Part shown: positions 55,050-64,000 of the stretch, piece by piece
How the letters are laid out: each line of letters starts with the position of its first letter
Position numbering within the stretch: the first letter of the stretch is position 1
Origin: Amyelois transitella
Lineage: Eukaryota > Arthropoda > Insecta > Lepidoptera > Pyralidae
Assembly (NCBI RefSeq): GCF_032362555.1
Contig: NC_083519.1
Coordinates: forward strand, 2,001,501 to 2,065,500
Length of the DNA stretch: 64,000 bases
Direction: 5' to 3'
Program-made: the position numbers and the translations under genes
The notes under the pieces: model-generated
What the model was told of the DNA's origin: nothing
What the model saw: the letters and a program-made list of their open reading frames with translations, nothing else
Databases searched by the model: none

Positions 55050-55285
55050 AACCTACATATTGTCTACGTCTATATCACTTGTGGGGTAGACAGAGTCAAC
55101 AGTCTTGAAAAGGCTGATAGGCCACGTTAGTAGCCTTGCAACTGCATGGCTTAATGATGGGATTTGGATTCAAATAGTTGTATTAGGATAGTGACAGATT
55201 GCTAGCCCGTCGCCTACAAGAAGAAACTTCTATTTTAGCCTATCCTTTAGTCGCCTTATACGACATCCCCTGAAAAGATCCCAGC
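55050..55285 (-). mobile_element. S1 repeat, head missing
   Basis: TGTCTACGTCTATATCACTTG to TATACGACATCCCCTGAAAAG. Confidence 0.65.
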
Positions 55286-55777
55286 GTATCACACTTTTCA
55301 TTTGGACTCATTAACGGTCAGACCAACAGACGATTTTGTAATCTGCCATCCTCAAGCTTAGAAGCCGTTAAATATTAGGAACTTACAGTTATATAGGTAA
55401 GCCGCCTAACAGTTTATCATGCCTTGTTAATTTTATAAAATCTCTTTTTTTATCACCATCCAAAGTCAAACACAAAACCCTCCAAATGAGCAAAGCGGTT
55501 AAAAGTATAAGTAATCCACCTGAATCTTGTGAAGAAAGCAGTCTCTTTATGACATTCGAGATAAGCCGAACAAAAGGGGACATCACACGCTATTGTTATT
55601 AAAAAAGATGTCAACTTTGACTATGGCTGTTGATTTATGACCTTCTATTGTGAGGTCATAATGGAATCTTGTTATGTAATGCCAACCAAGAGCTTATTAA
55701 AGCCTTTGTGGTAAATAACACTGGAATTGGTCGAGTCAGGACTATTTAATTTGTTTATACAATGTTTTGTTTTGTTA

Positions 55778-56030
55778 TGCCGTGTGGTTCCCGGAAATTT
55801 TAGAATAGGATCACTACATCTCTTTCCTACGGATGTCGTAAAAGGCGACTAAGGGATACGCTTATAAACTTGGGATTCTTCTTTTAGACGATGGGCTAGC
55901 AACCTGTCACTATTTGAATCTCAATTCTATCACTAAGCCAAACAGCCGAACGTAACCTATCACTCTTTTCAAGATTGGCGGCTCTGTCTACCCCGCTAGG
56001 GATATAGACGTGATCATATGTATGTATGTA
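55778..56030 (+). mobile_element. S1 repeat, full
   Basis: ATGCCGTGTGGTTCCCGGA to GACGTGATCATATGTATG. Confidence 0.75.
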
Positions 56031-56218
56031 ACATATATCGGAGACTTGCCCTCAATCCAGGCATTTAGGTACGTAATCTTCCCATTATCTGAACAACAAT
56101 GGAACTTAATAGAACCTATTTCGCTATCTATGGCGACGAGGGCTAGTCTATATTGTGTTAGTCTATGACAAACGTAGCATGCAGCTATGTGTAATCTATT
56201 TCATAAAGGTCATTGTAT

Positions 56219-56440
56219 CGATATACACATGCATACATAAATCACGCCTCTTTCCCGGAGGGGTTGGCAGAGACCACATCTTTCCACCTGCCACGATCCC
56301 TGCATACCTCTTTCGCTTCATCCGCATTCATAACTCTCTTCATGCAAGCTCGTCGGTTTCGGGTACTCTTGACCAGACCTTTTTCTAGAACGTCTCCGAT
56401 TTGATCAAGGTACGTTCGTCTAGTCTAGGCCTTCCCACAC
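56219..56440 (-). mobile_element. LINE 3' end (L repeat), long copy
   Basis: TTTCCCGGAGGGGTTGGCAG to TTGATCAAGGTACGTTCGTC; reverse orientation. Confidence 0.6.
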
Positions 56441-56784
56441 CGACAGTCCCATTCAAACTTCCTTTGTATTTGCTTAGTCAACCTGCTTTCTTTTTGATTG
56501 TATATCAAACAATATTTAATTGACATTGTATGACGGTAGAATGAAAATTAATTAGATGAGATTTTAGTTGCTGGGTTACAAGCCAACTGATTTCATAATC
56601 CACCCTTTCTGTGAGTCTGTATGCCTATTTTTATTGAATAAAATGCTGCAGTGCAATTTGTTACCGTTCTTCTGCCTTGATTTTCAAGTATATACAACAT
56701 GTCATTCTTAACATTCTCAACCTAGGATTCTCTTTGAAAAGGTGTTTTCTCCAATTAATTACCTTGAGGTAGTTAGCATATCCT

Positions 56785-56900
56785 AAAAACAGAATCGCAA
56801 GTGTATTAGCCTAACCCTTAGTTGCTTTTTACGACATCCATGGAAAGGAGATGGAGTGGTCTTATTCTATTTTGTATTGGTGTCTGAAACCATATGGCAT
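56785..56900 (-). mobile_element. S1 repeat, head half
   Basis: AACAGAATCGCAAGTGTATTAG to GGTGTCTGAAACCATATGGC. Confidence 0.55.
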
Positions 56901-57311
56901 AAATTTCACAAAAGTTTTAATAACAACAGTTATATCTTTCACAGCCGAGCACAAACATCAATAAACAAACAATTCCACAGATTAAAATACAATATTTATT
57001 TTTTTTTGTACCATCATATAGAAAAAGTATGTAATAACCTATTTGTTTTAACCGTTTCACAGCCCGGTAAAATGCAATAAGTTTCTCATGAAAAAAAAAA
57101 CAAATATATGAATTCAACAGCAATTTTGAATGATGGCAAAAGTATTTCGTATGAAATTCTTTATTGATTTTCAGTATTACGTTTTTTGTTGTGTGCCTGA
57201 TTGAAATGTGATGATGGTTGATGCCTGCCACTTTGGAATAGGAATTTTCTTATGAATGTCATAGACTAAGGGAAAACCTAAGGACTTTTCTTGTAGATGA
57301 TGGGCTAGCAT

Positions 57312-57590
57312 GGGCTGGTTAAAACGCGGTTGCGTATAAAGGCGCCGCCGGTTCGAATCCCACCACGGCCATGTACCAATGACTATTTTCGAAGTTATGT
57401 ATATTAGTTTGAATACTAACTGACGCTCTTACGGTGAGTGAAAACATCGTGAGGAAACCTGCACATTCAGGCAACTGGATGTGTCACCATGGATCCAATA
57501 CGGGTAAGGGTTTGCCTGCAAAGGTTGCGGAGGTCAGATAGGTGTAGCTTCGTGTAAAAACCTGACTCACTTTATCTACGGTCCATGGTC
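57312..57590 (+). mobile_element. tRNA-type SINE
   Basis: B-box GGTTCGAATCCC and the same body as the copy at 52408 (GTGAGGAAACCTGCACATT, TTGCGGAGGTCAGATAGG). Confidence 0.65.
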
Positions 57591-57699
57591 AAAGGCATAC
57601 TTCAGGCTCCTCTATAGAGAGTTGAGGATGCAACCAGGAGAAAGCCAGGAGGAAGACAATCAATCATCATCAATCAATAAATATCTGGTAATTATAAAC

Positions 57700-57852
57700 A
57701 TACTAGCGATCCGCCCCGGCTTCGCACGGGTGCAAAATTCGGAAAAAATTATACATAAAAACCTTCCTCTTGAATCACTCTACCGCATCAAAATCCGTTG
57801 CGTAATTTTAAAGATTTAAGCATACAGACAAACAGACTAAAATAGCGACTTT
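57700..57852 (+). mobile_element. Repeat of the CCGGCTTCGCACGGGT type
   Basis: Begins ACTAGCGATCCGCCCCGGCT; carries GCATACAGACAAACAGACTA. The same sequence lies inverted at 60985-61140. A widespread arthropod repeat type; class not assigned. Confidence 0.5.
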
Positions 57853-57874
57853 GTTTTATACTATGTAGTGATGC

Positions 57875-57937
57875 ACTTCTTATTATATTACAGAACATTC
57901 ATGAGCTATACCATAGTTATGTAATATAATAAGAAGT
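57875..57937. repeat. 17-bp perfect inverted repeat
   Basis: ACTTCTTATTATATTAC (57875-57891) pairs exactly with 57921-57937 around a 29-base loop. Confidence 0.8.
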
Positions 57938-58563
57938 CAGCTATCTTACCTACACATGTGCCGTCATTTTGGTTCAACTTAAATTCCGAGTAAAAAAATA
58001 TTTGTTCAATAGTGCCTCGACCTTGAAAGAGCATAAATAAAAAGGGCTCAAGAGATCTTCACTTTAATAACGGCTAGACCTACATCACAATTCCTTTTGT
58101 CGCATACGTGCCGACCATAGTCTACTTACACCATTTTACGTAGACCCCTCGCACCCCTCTCGAGATATGTCTGTATGGGACCTTGAAGGGTTATTGGCAG
58201 GTCGTGGAGGGGTCAATGATAAATGGATAGATTGATGTCCGTAACAAAAGTCCGCCTCATAGTCAGCTTTTTTGCGAAACGAGTCAACACTTGCCGCTTT
58301 TGTGCTCTGTTTTTGAGTTATGACATGTAAAGGACGTGAATAAGTGATTTTTGGACTGAGTACCTACATGGAGTTATGGATAGTAATCGCTAGGATTAAT
58401 TAATAAAAAACCACTACACCAATGACTCTTTTGTGAGTTATGTGAATAATTTTAATAGACTACACAAAGATAAAAAGATTCTTCAAATCATCGAAACATT
58501 TAAACTTACAACTATAGTCATTACAAATTTGAAAAACATAACATAAATACCCCGAAACGATAG

Positions 58564-58803
58564 ACATACATATGGTCACATCTATATCCCTTGCGGGTAA
58601 GACAGAGCCAATAGTCTTGAAAAGACTGAATGGCCACGTTCAGCTATTTGGCTTAATGATAGAATTGAGATTGAAATAGTGACACTCAAAAAAATACCCC
58701 AAGTTTGTAAGCCTATCCCTTAGTCGCCTTTTACGACATTCATAGGAAAGAGATGGAGTGGTCCTATTCTTTTTTTGTATTGGTGCCGGGAACCACACAG
58801 AGC
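58564..58803 (-). mobile_element. S1 repeat, full
   Basis: ACATACATATGGTCACATC to GGTGCCGGGAACCACACAG, followed by the 21-bp tandem repeat. Confidence 0.75.
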
Positions 58804-58809
58804 AAAATT

Positions 58810-58889
58810 CTAGCAACAACATTAATATTACAACCAACAACATTAATATTACAACCAGCAACATTTATATTACGACCAACAACATAAAA
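58810..58889 (+). repeat. 21-bp tandem repeat, nearly four units
   Basis: Units of CAACCAACAACATTAATATT(A) at 58810, 58831, 58852 and a partial one at 58873. Confidence 0.75.
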
Positions 58890-58975
58890 TTGCGTAACTG
58901 AATCGCCATCACAGTACGGGAGTGCAATTAGATTTTTTTTTTATTGTGTTCAAAATTGCGCTGGCGCTGGTCCAG

Positions 58976-59127
58976 GCCAGTTTGTCATAGGAACATTGGC
59001 AACGTTGGCCGATGCAAATTCAAAAATGGAAGTTAAATTTTGGCCCGATGAATTTAAACTACAGGGCATTGAAAGTTGCAGAATTATTGGACTATCTTGT
59101 GTGGACAAAATTGGTGACGTGGAATGA
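58976..59127 (+). CDS. Candidate orphan terminal exon, unknown protein
   Basis: After a run of T and GGTCCAG, an open segment of 49 codons ends in TGA. The peptide has a protein-like mix (NSKMEVKFWPDEFKLQGIES, then CRIIGLSCVDK). The opposite strand is also open here, so the call is weak. No family is recognised; it may be a transposon remnant. Confidence 0.2.
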
Positions 59128-59144
59128 AATGGCATTATACATAC

Positions 59145-59362
59145 TTACATATAATCACGTTTATATCCCTTGCGGGGTAGAAGGAGCCAACTATTTGGTT
59201 TTAAGATAGAATTGAGATTCAAATAGTGGCAGGTTGCTCGCCCATTGCCTAAAAGAATCCCAAGTTTCGAGCCTACCCCTCAGTCGCCTTTTAGGACATC
59301 CATGGGAGAAAGATGGAGTGATCCTATTCTTTTTTCTATTGGTGCCGGGAACCACACGGCAC
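59145..59362 (-). mobile_element. S1 repeat, internal deletion
   Basis: ATATAATCACGTTTATATCC to GGTGCCGGGAACCACACGGCAC. Confidence 0.7.
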
Positions 59363-59689
59363 ATAAATGGTCATAGTTTAGACGTTCTGTTACTTACTGA
59401 TGCCGAAAATCACAAAAAAACATACTTGGAGAATACGATCACGCAATCAAAACACGGTTTGTTTGCGCGTATTGTCGCTTATTTGGTAAAACAACAAAGG
59501 AAATCGGCCACGTCTGAGCGCACATTCACCCTTACAGTTGTATAATATTTGCACAGAAAATAAGGAAATTTTCTTTCGATAATGTGCGATCGTATTATGT
59601 TGTGATTACACGCTTGTCCAGTACGATTAAAGCTTTACGCTAAAAGCTTTTCCTTTTTTTATTATTGATGAATTAATCGTATTTACATA

Positions 59690-59917
59690 CTTGCAGGGTA
59701 GACAGAGCCAACAGTCTTGAAAAGAACGAATGGCCACGTTCAGCTATTTGGCTTAATGATAGAATTGAGATTCAAATAGTGACCGGTTGCTAGCCCATCG
59801 CCTAAATAAGAATGCTAAGTTTTTAAGCCTATCCCTTAGTCGCCTTTACGATATCCATGGGAAAGAGATGGAGTTGTTCTATTCTTTTTTGTATTGGTGC
59901 CGGGAACCACACGGCAA
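59690..59917 (-). mobile_element. S1 repeat, tail end trimmed
   Basis: CTTGCAGGGTAGACAGAGCC to GGTGCCGGGAACCACACGGC. Confidence 0.75.
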
Positions 59918-60099
59918 TCGTATTTAATGTACTAAAAAACGTTTAACAACAATGTAAGTACTTTAAAAGTAACCTTTGAAGTTTAATTACGAGTAACATA
60001 ATTATAATTACGCATAAAATTGCGTGCTATGTACGGACATTATTCATTCCTCTGATTTTTAGTATCAACAATACTCTTTTTGTTTTTGGCATTTCTATT

Positions 60100-60165
60100 A
60101 CATATTTAAAACCACGCCTATTTCCCTTAGTGATAGGCAGAGACTACACTTGCCTTGCCATGATA
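60100..60165 (-). mobile_element. LINE 3' end fragment
   Basis: ACCACGCCTATTTCCC and GATAGGCAGAGACTACAC match the tail of the L repeat. Confidence 0.35.
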
Positions 60166-60235
60166 TTTGTTGTATTAAATAATTCTGAAATCTAAAAAGG
60201 GTCGAGTCGTTTCATTCAATCGAAAGGCTTATTAA

Positions 60236-60478
60236 CTTGCGGTAAGAATAGGACTTCTCCAAATCTTACTCATGAATGTCGTAAGAGGCGACTAAGGGAA
60301 AGGCTAATAAACTTGGAAACATCTTATAGACCATCGTCTATAAGATGTTTCCAAGTTAGCAACTTCCTCGCCGCTATTTGAATTTCTGCTTCAGCTGAAC
60401 GCGGCCTTTCAGTATTTTAGAGACTGCTGGCTCTGTCTACACCGCAAGGGATATAGACGCTACTATATGTATGTATGT
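60236..60478 (+). mobile_element. S1 repeat carrying a 22-bp perfect hairpin
   Basis: GTAAGAATAGGACTTCTCC to GACGCTACTATATGTATG. The part normally reading GGGATTCTTCTTTTAGGCG is replaced by an inverted duplication (60310-60357). Confidence 0.7.
60310..60357. repeat. 22-bp perfect inverted repeat, 4-base loop
   Basis: Arms 60310-60331 and 60336-60357 are exact inverse complements around CATC, inside an S1 copy. Confidence 0.9.
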
Positions 60479-60984
60479 TTGATACATGTCGAGTCGCAAA
60501 GTATTATTGAATTCTGGCTTTGAGTGTAGTTCGCTGTTGCTTTCATAATGTATGAGATGGAAGTGTATCTATTGCCAAATGCAGCTGACTGAATGTGATT
60601 TTGTTCTTTACTGATCAAAGATAGTCCATACTAATCCTATGCGAAAGTTAGTTTATTTGTAATCTCTTTACGCGTTATTTACTGAACCAATCTGCTTGTA
60701 TTTTTGCGTATATATAAATAAGAGTCTAGAGAAGGATATAGCGTCCTTTTATCCCGGTAAAATCTTTAATTCCCGTGGGATTTGCGGAAAATCTGTATCC
60801 TTTTAAGATGGCGCTAAATTCGCGCGGATGAAGCGTGTAAAAGCTAAAAAGTTGTCCTTAATTTTGACAAGTAAACGTGACCTAACATATGGCTAGTCAG
60901 GTCAGCCACGTTCGGCTGGAAAGCTTAATGATGGAATTGTGACATATTACTAGCGCCCATCGCATCATTACATAGTAAAAAAAA

Positions 60985-61140
60985 AAATTCGCTATTTTAG
61001 TCTGTTTGTCTGTATGCTTAAATCTTTAAAATTACGCAACGGATTTTGATGCGGTTTTTTGTAACAGGTAGAGTGATTCAAGAGGAAGGTTTTTGTGTAT
61101 AATTTTTTCCGAATTTTGCACCCGTGCGAAGCCTAGTATC
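60985..61140 (-). mobile_element. Repeat of the CCGGCTTCGCACGGGT type, inverted copy
   Basis: Reverse complement of 57700-57852, ending GCACCCGTGCGAAGCCTAGT. Confidence 0.5.
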
Positions 61141-61317
61141 TCGTATCTAGGGTCGCTAATGAAAGATAAATCCGACATTTATAAGCCTTTATCATCCTGT
61201 CGCTTAATTGGTCCTTTACTATCTTTGCGGGACTATAATAATTTTTTTTTTTTTGCATGTACTAACGACTATGAAAGCAAGTTTAGAAGTCGTACCTCGC
61301 CTAATGAATATAAAAAT

Positions 61318-61437
61318 AATGGGAAGAAATCCAAGTTTATAAGCTAAAATCCCTTAGTCGCCTTTAACGACATCCGTGGGAAAGAGATGGACTAGTCCTA
61401 TTCCTTTTTTAATTGGTGCCTGGAACCACACGGTACA
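61318..61437 (-). mobile_element. S1 repeat, head half
   Basis: ATGGGAAGAAATCCAAGTTTA to GGTGCCTGGAACCACACGG. Confidence 0.6.
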
Positions 61438-61439
61438 AA

Positions 61440-62215
61440 AATAGTATATTACAACACGAAAAATGTTCTGCCGCAACGATTATGTGCGCCGGCGATATCA
61501 GGGGTCGAAAGTTTTATATAATTTTCAATGCATCTTAATTTTTTATCAAAAACATATATAACAGTTACATCAGTTCACTGATCATCACCAATCGTACTCA
61601 CAGCCTTGTGGCCCAGATTCTCTTTCATTGCTGTGTTTAATTCCGCGTCTTTTTACAAAGGGCTTAATGTTAAATTCCATTAATTCGGCCACATAAATCC
61701 CGTTTAGGGCTCGCTAGTGATATCGAGCGGCCATTTTGTCTGGAGCCTTCAGCTTTTCAGCTTATGTATTAAGTCAGGGATCACGTGGATTCATTTTTGT
61801 TCTAATCCAAAATTTATTTTGTCCAGCTACTGTAGAGAGTAATATGAAATACTGATTATTGTGTTTATTTTGTTCGATAACTTTTTTTTTTGGACTTTAA
61901 CGTTGTAAATACATTCTCAATCACCTGAATGTAAAGAAAGGTATTGAAAGTTTTTGTCTGAAACAATCTCTTAAAAGCAAGAGTAACAAATGCTCCAATA
62001 TAAAAAAGCTAAAAGATAAAACAAATGTTTAAAAAAGAAAATTTCGACTTATTTTAACAACCATTTCACAACTTTCCCTTTCTAAACCTTCTTAGTGCAC
62101 TCCTAGACTACATAAGGAACCTATAAGGCAAATTTTAAGTTTCTAGACCTAAAATTTTAGAATGTGCATTCTCTTTCATTCAAATCTAAAAATAACCGAG
62201 TTTTATACATATAGA
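61440..62215. other. No recognised feature
   Basis: Sequence between an S1 fragment and an L repeat with no open frame of note. Confidence 0.4.
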
Positions 62216-62400
62216 TCTTGATCAAATTAAGGACGTCCTGGTAAAGGGTCAGGTCAAAAGTACCCGAAACCGCCGAGCTTGCATGAAGAGAGTTATGAGT
62301 GTGGATGAAGCGAGGGAAGTATGCAGAGATCGTGGCAAGTGGAAAGAGGTGGTCTCTGCCTACCCCTCCGGGAAAGAGGCGTGATTTTATGTATGTATGT
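62216..62400 (+). mobile_element. LINE 3' end (L repeat), best copy
   Basis: GACGTCCTGGTAAAGGGTCAGG through CCTCCGGGAAAGAGGCGTGA and (TATG)n. Closest to the family consensus. Confidence 0.6.
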
Positions 62401-62651
62401 TATACATATAGATTACGATTATTATTTTTTTGCTAAAAATGTATAAAATTTTGGATAACAGCTCAGGGTACCATAGATAATGTATCGTAAAACCATCACC
62501 CCTGCCAACCCTTGCTATCCACTGCAGGAAATCAATGGGATGACAGCGGTTCGACGGACGCTGGTCGCTTTTATCGCGCCGACCCGCTCCGTGTGCCGCG
62601 ACCCTAATTAAATCAGATGTATGTGCGAGGTTCTCTTATACGTTGCATTTA

Positions 62652-62750
62652 TACATATATTCACGTCTTTATTCCTAACGGGATAGATAGAACCAACGAT
62701 CTTGACAAATGAGTGGCCACGTTCTTAATGACTAGACAGGTTGCTCCTTG
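62652..62750 (-). mobile_element. S1 repeat, decayed tail
   Basis: ATATTCACGTCTTTATTCC to GACTAGACAGGTTGCTCC. Confidence 0.5.
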
Positions 62751-63217
62751 TAACTATTGAGTTACAAGGACAAAAATCCAATCCAGATTATTGCCAACCA
62801 TAAATTATTTGCTCCATCCATTATGCAAATTCATTTCACTTTCATTCGTATATTTCCCTGTCACTTCGGTAACGTACATTGTTCTTACAAGTCAAATATT
62901 TACCGTGCGCTAACAAAATTCAATGTAACATTGAAACATCTAAAATGCAATTTGTGTCACCACCAACTCCCATTCGCGTGCCGAATGCCATCGCAGCGGA
63001 GACCTCCGTAATATTCACCCGTATGTCACTTACTTAGGCTGCGTTTCCACTGGAGCGGAGAGGAGCTTAGTGACGTATGATTTGATCAATATCAATAACT
63101 AATTACCATTTCAAAGAAAGCAGCGGTGACAAGCGACTTTACAAATAAAATTAAAGAGGTTTTTGAGCGCATGAATGACGGCCTGCTTTTAACCACACCG
63201 AAGCAGGGCTTACATAC

Positions 63218-63475
63218 ATACACACATATAATCACGTCTATATCCCTTGCGGGGTAGACAGAGCCAACAGTCTTGAAAAGACTGATAGACCGCGTTCAGC
63301 TATTTGGCTTCAAGATAGAATTGAGATTCAAATAGTAACAGGTTGCTAGTCCATCGCCTAAAAGAAGAATCCCAAGTTTATAAGCCTACCCCTTAGTCGC
63401 CTTTTACGACATCCATGGGAGAGAGATGGAGTGGTCCTATTCTTTTTTCTATTGGTGCCGGGAACCACACGGCGC
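63218..63475 (-). mobile_element. S1 repeat, full, close to consensus
   Basis: (CATA)n, ATAATCACGTCTATATCCC to GGTGCCGGGAACCACACGGC. Confidence 0.8.
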
Positions 63476-64000
63476 ATGCAAGCAGGGCCTAGCGGTACTA
63501 TAAGGTGCGGAGTTAGAAATTAACTGTAACTGTTATCCACCGCTTTGGACTTGGTTTTTTATTATTATTATTATATAATTTAAACACACTAGCAGCTCAT
63601 TAAGCTGATGCGTGTGAAATTTGATGCTTGGAGATTTTTAAAGTTTGTCTAGCCTATTCTTAAAACAATTGACTGAAGGAGCAGTTATGACACTCGCAGG
63701 AAGCTTGTTCCAGTCTGTAACAACACGATTATGGAGAAAATTTTGTAGTGGATTCTTTTTAGCTTTTTGGTTTGCTCTGCATCATTCCGCATCAGTGGAA
63801 TAGTGGAAACGCACCTTTCACACACCCTAGGGCAACATTCTCCTACATTGTAGATTCCTCATTTCACAATGTTGACACTATGGAAATTAGGTGCTCGTCT
63901 CTCGTTTAATAAAGAATATCTTATACAGCTGTCGAGGGTTTATTAATAGTGCTTTGCATAGTCGTTATGAGTTTTGGGGTTTGTGGCTATGCTGATTCAT

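Noticed and set aside
1..64000. CRISPR array, operon or bacterial insertion
   Set aside because: No regularly spaced short repeats, no Shine-Dalgarno-led gene strings; all features fit an insect chromosome.

Overview
The window is eukaryotic nuclear DNA from an insect, very probably a moth or butterfly. It is AT-rich and has small exons with GT-AG introns and dense short interspersed repeats. Many of these repeats end in (ATGT)n or (CATA)n microsatellites. It also holds two 197-bp Helitron copies of a type common in Lepidoptera. No prokaryotic gene organisation, rRNA or functional tRNA gene was seen.

Layout. (1) 1-15.4 kb: a tandem cluster of DM4/DM12-type secreted-protein genes, all on the + strand. 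Gene A is only a last exon (1586-1730). Gene B (3483-6110), gene C (8942-13096) and gene D (13627-15424) are complete four-exon genes with identical intron phases (0, 2, 2). C and D are close paralogues, 227 aa each. (2) 15.4-23.3 kb: an AT-rich stretch almost free of repeats, with one candidate orphan terminal exon (17439-17563) whose stop codon lies inside a long perfect inverted repeat. (3) 23.3-49.0 kb, - strand: six exons of a nicotinic acetylcholine receptor alpha subunit of the insect alpha1/alpha2 type, running from the 45-bp exon 3 to the stop codon. The signal-peptide and first extracellular exons are not recognised, so the gene starts beyond 49 kb or outside the window. Its introns are large (9.2 and 12 kb) and filled with repeats. 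(4) 30,297-36,103: a complete Ty3/gypsy LTR retrotransposon sits in the 12-kb receptor intron, antisense to the receptor. It has two 498-bp LTRs that read as identical, the target-site duplication GTCTA, gag and pol, and it interrupts an older short repeat. (5) 49-64 kb: no convincing gene, only repeats and a few open segments that look like exons.

The least ordinary structure is the LTR element. Its leader contains a second, different LTR-like unit (31271-31525) with its own G-rich tract, TATA box and a repeat of the primer-binding motif. Its gag/pol junction carries a textbook -1 frameshift cassette (GGGAAAC, 6-nt spacer, stem-loop) and also a TGATG stop/start overlap. The commonest repeat, called S1 here (about 260 bp, more than 40 copies or fragments), is absent from 12.1-24.0 kb and forms several head-to-head or tail-to-tail palindromes elsewhere. 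The DM4/12 genes and the receptor have no evident functional link; they are simply neighbours. Repeat coordinates are approximate to a few bases; exon coordinates were set from splice consensus and reading frame.
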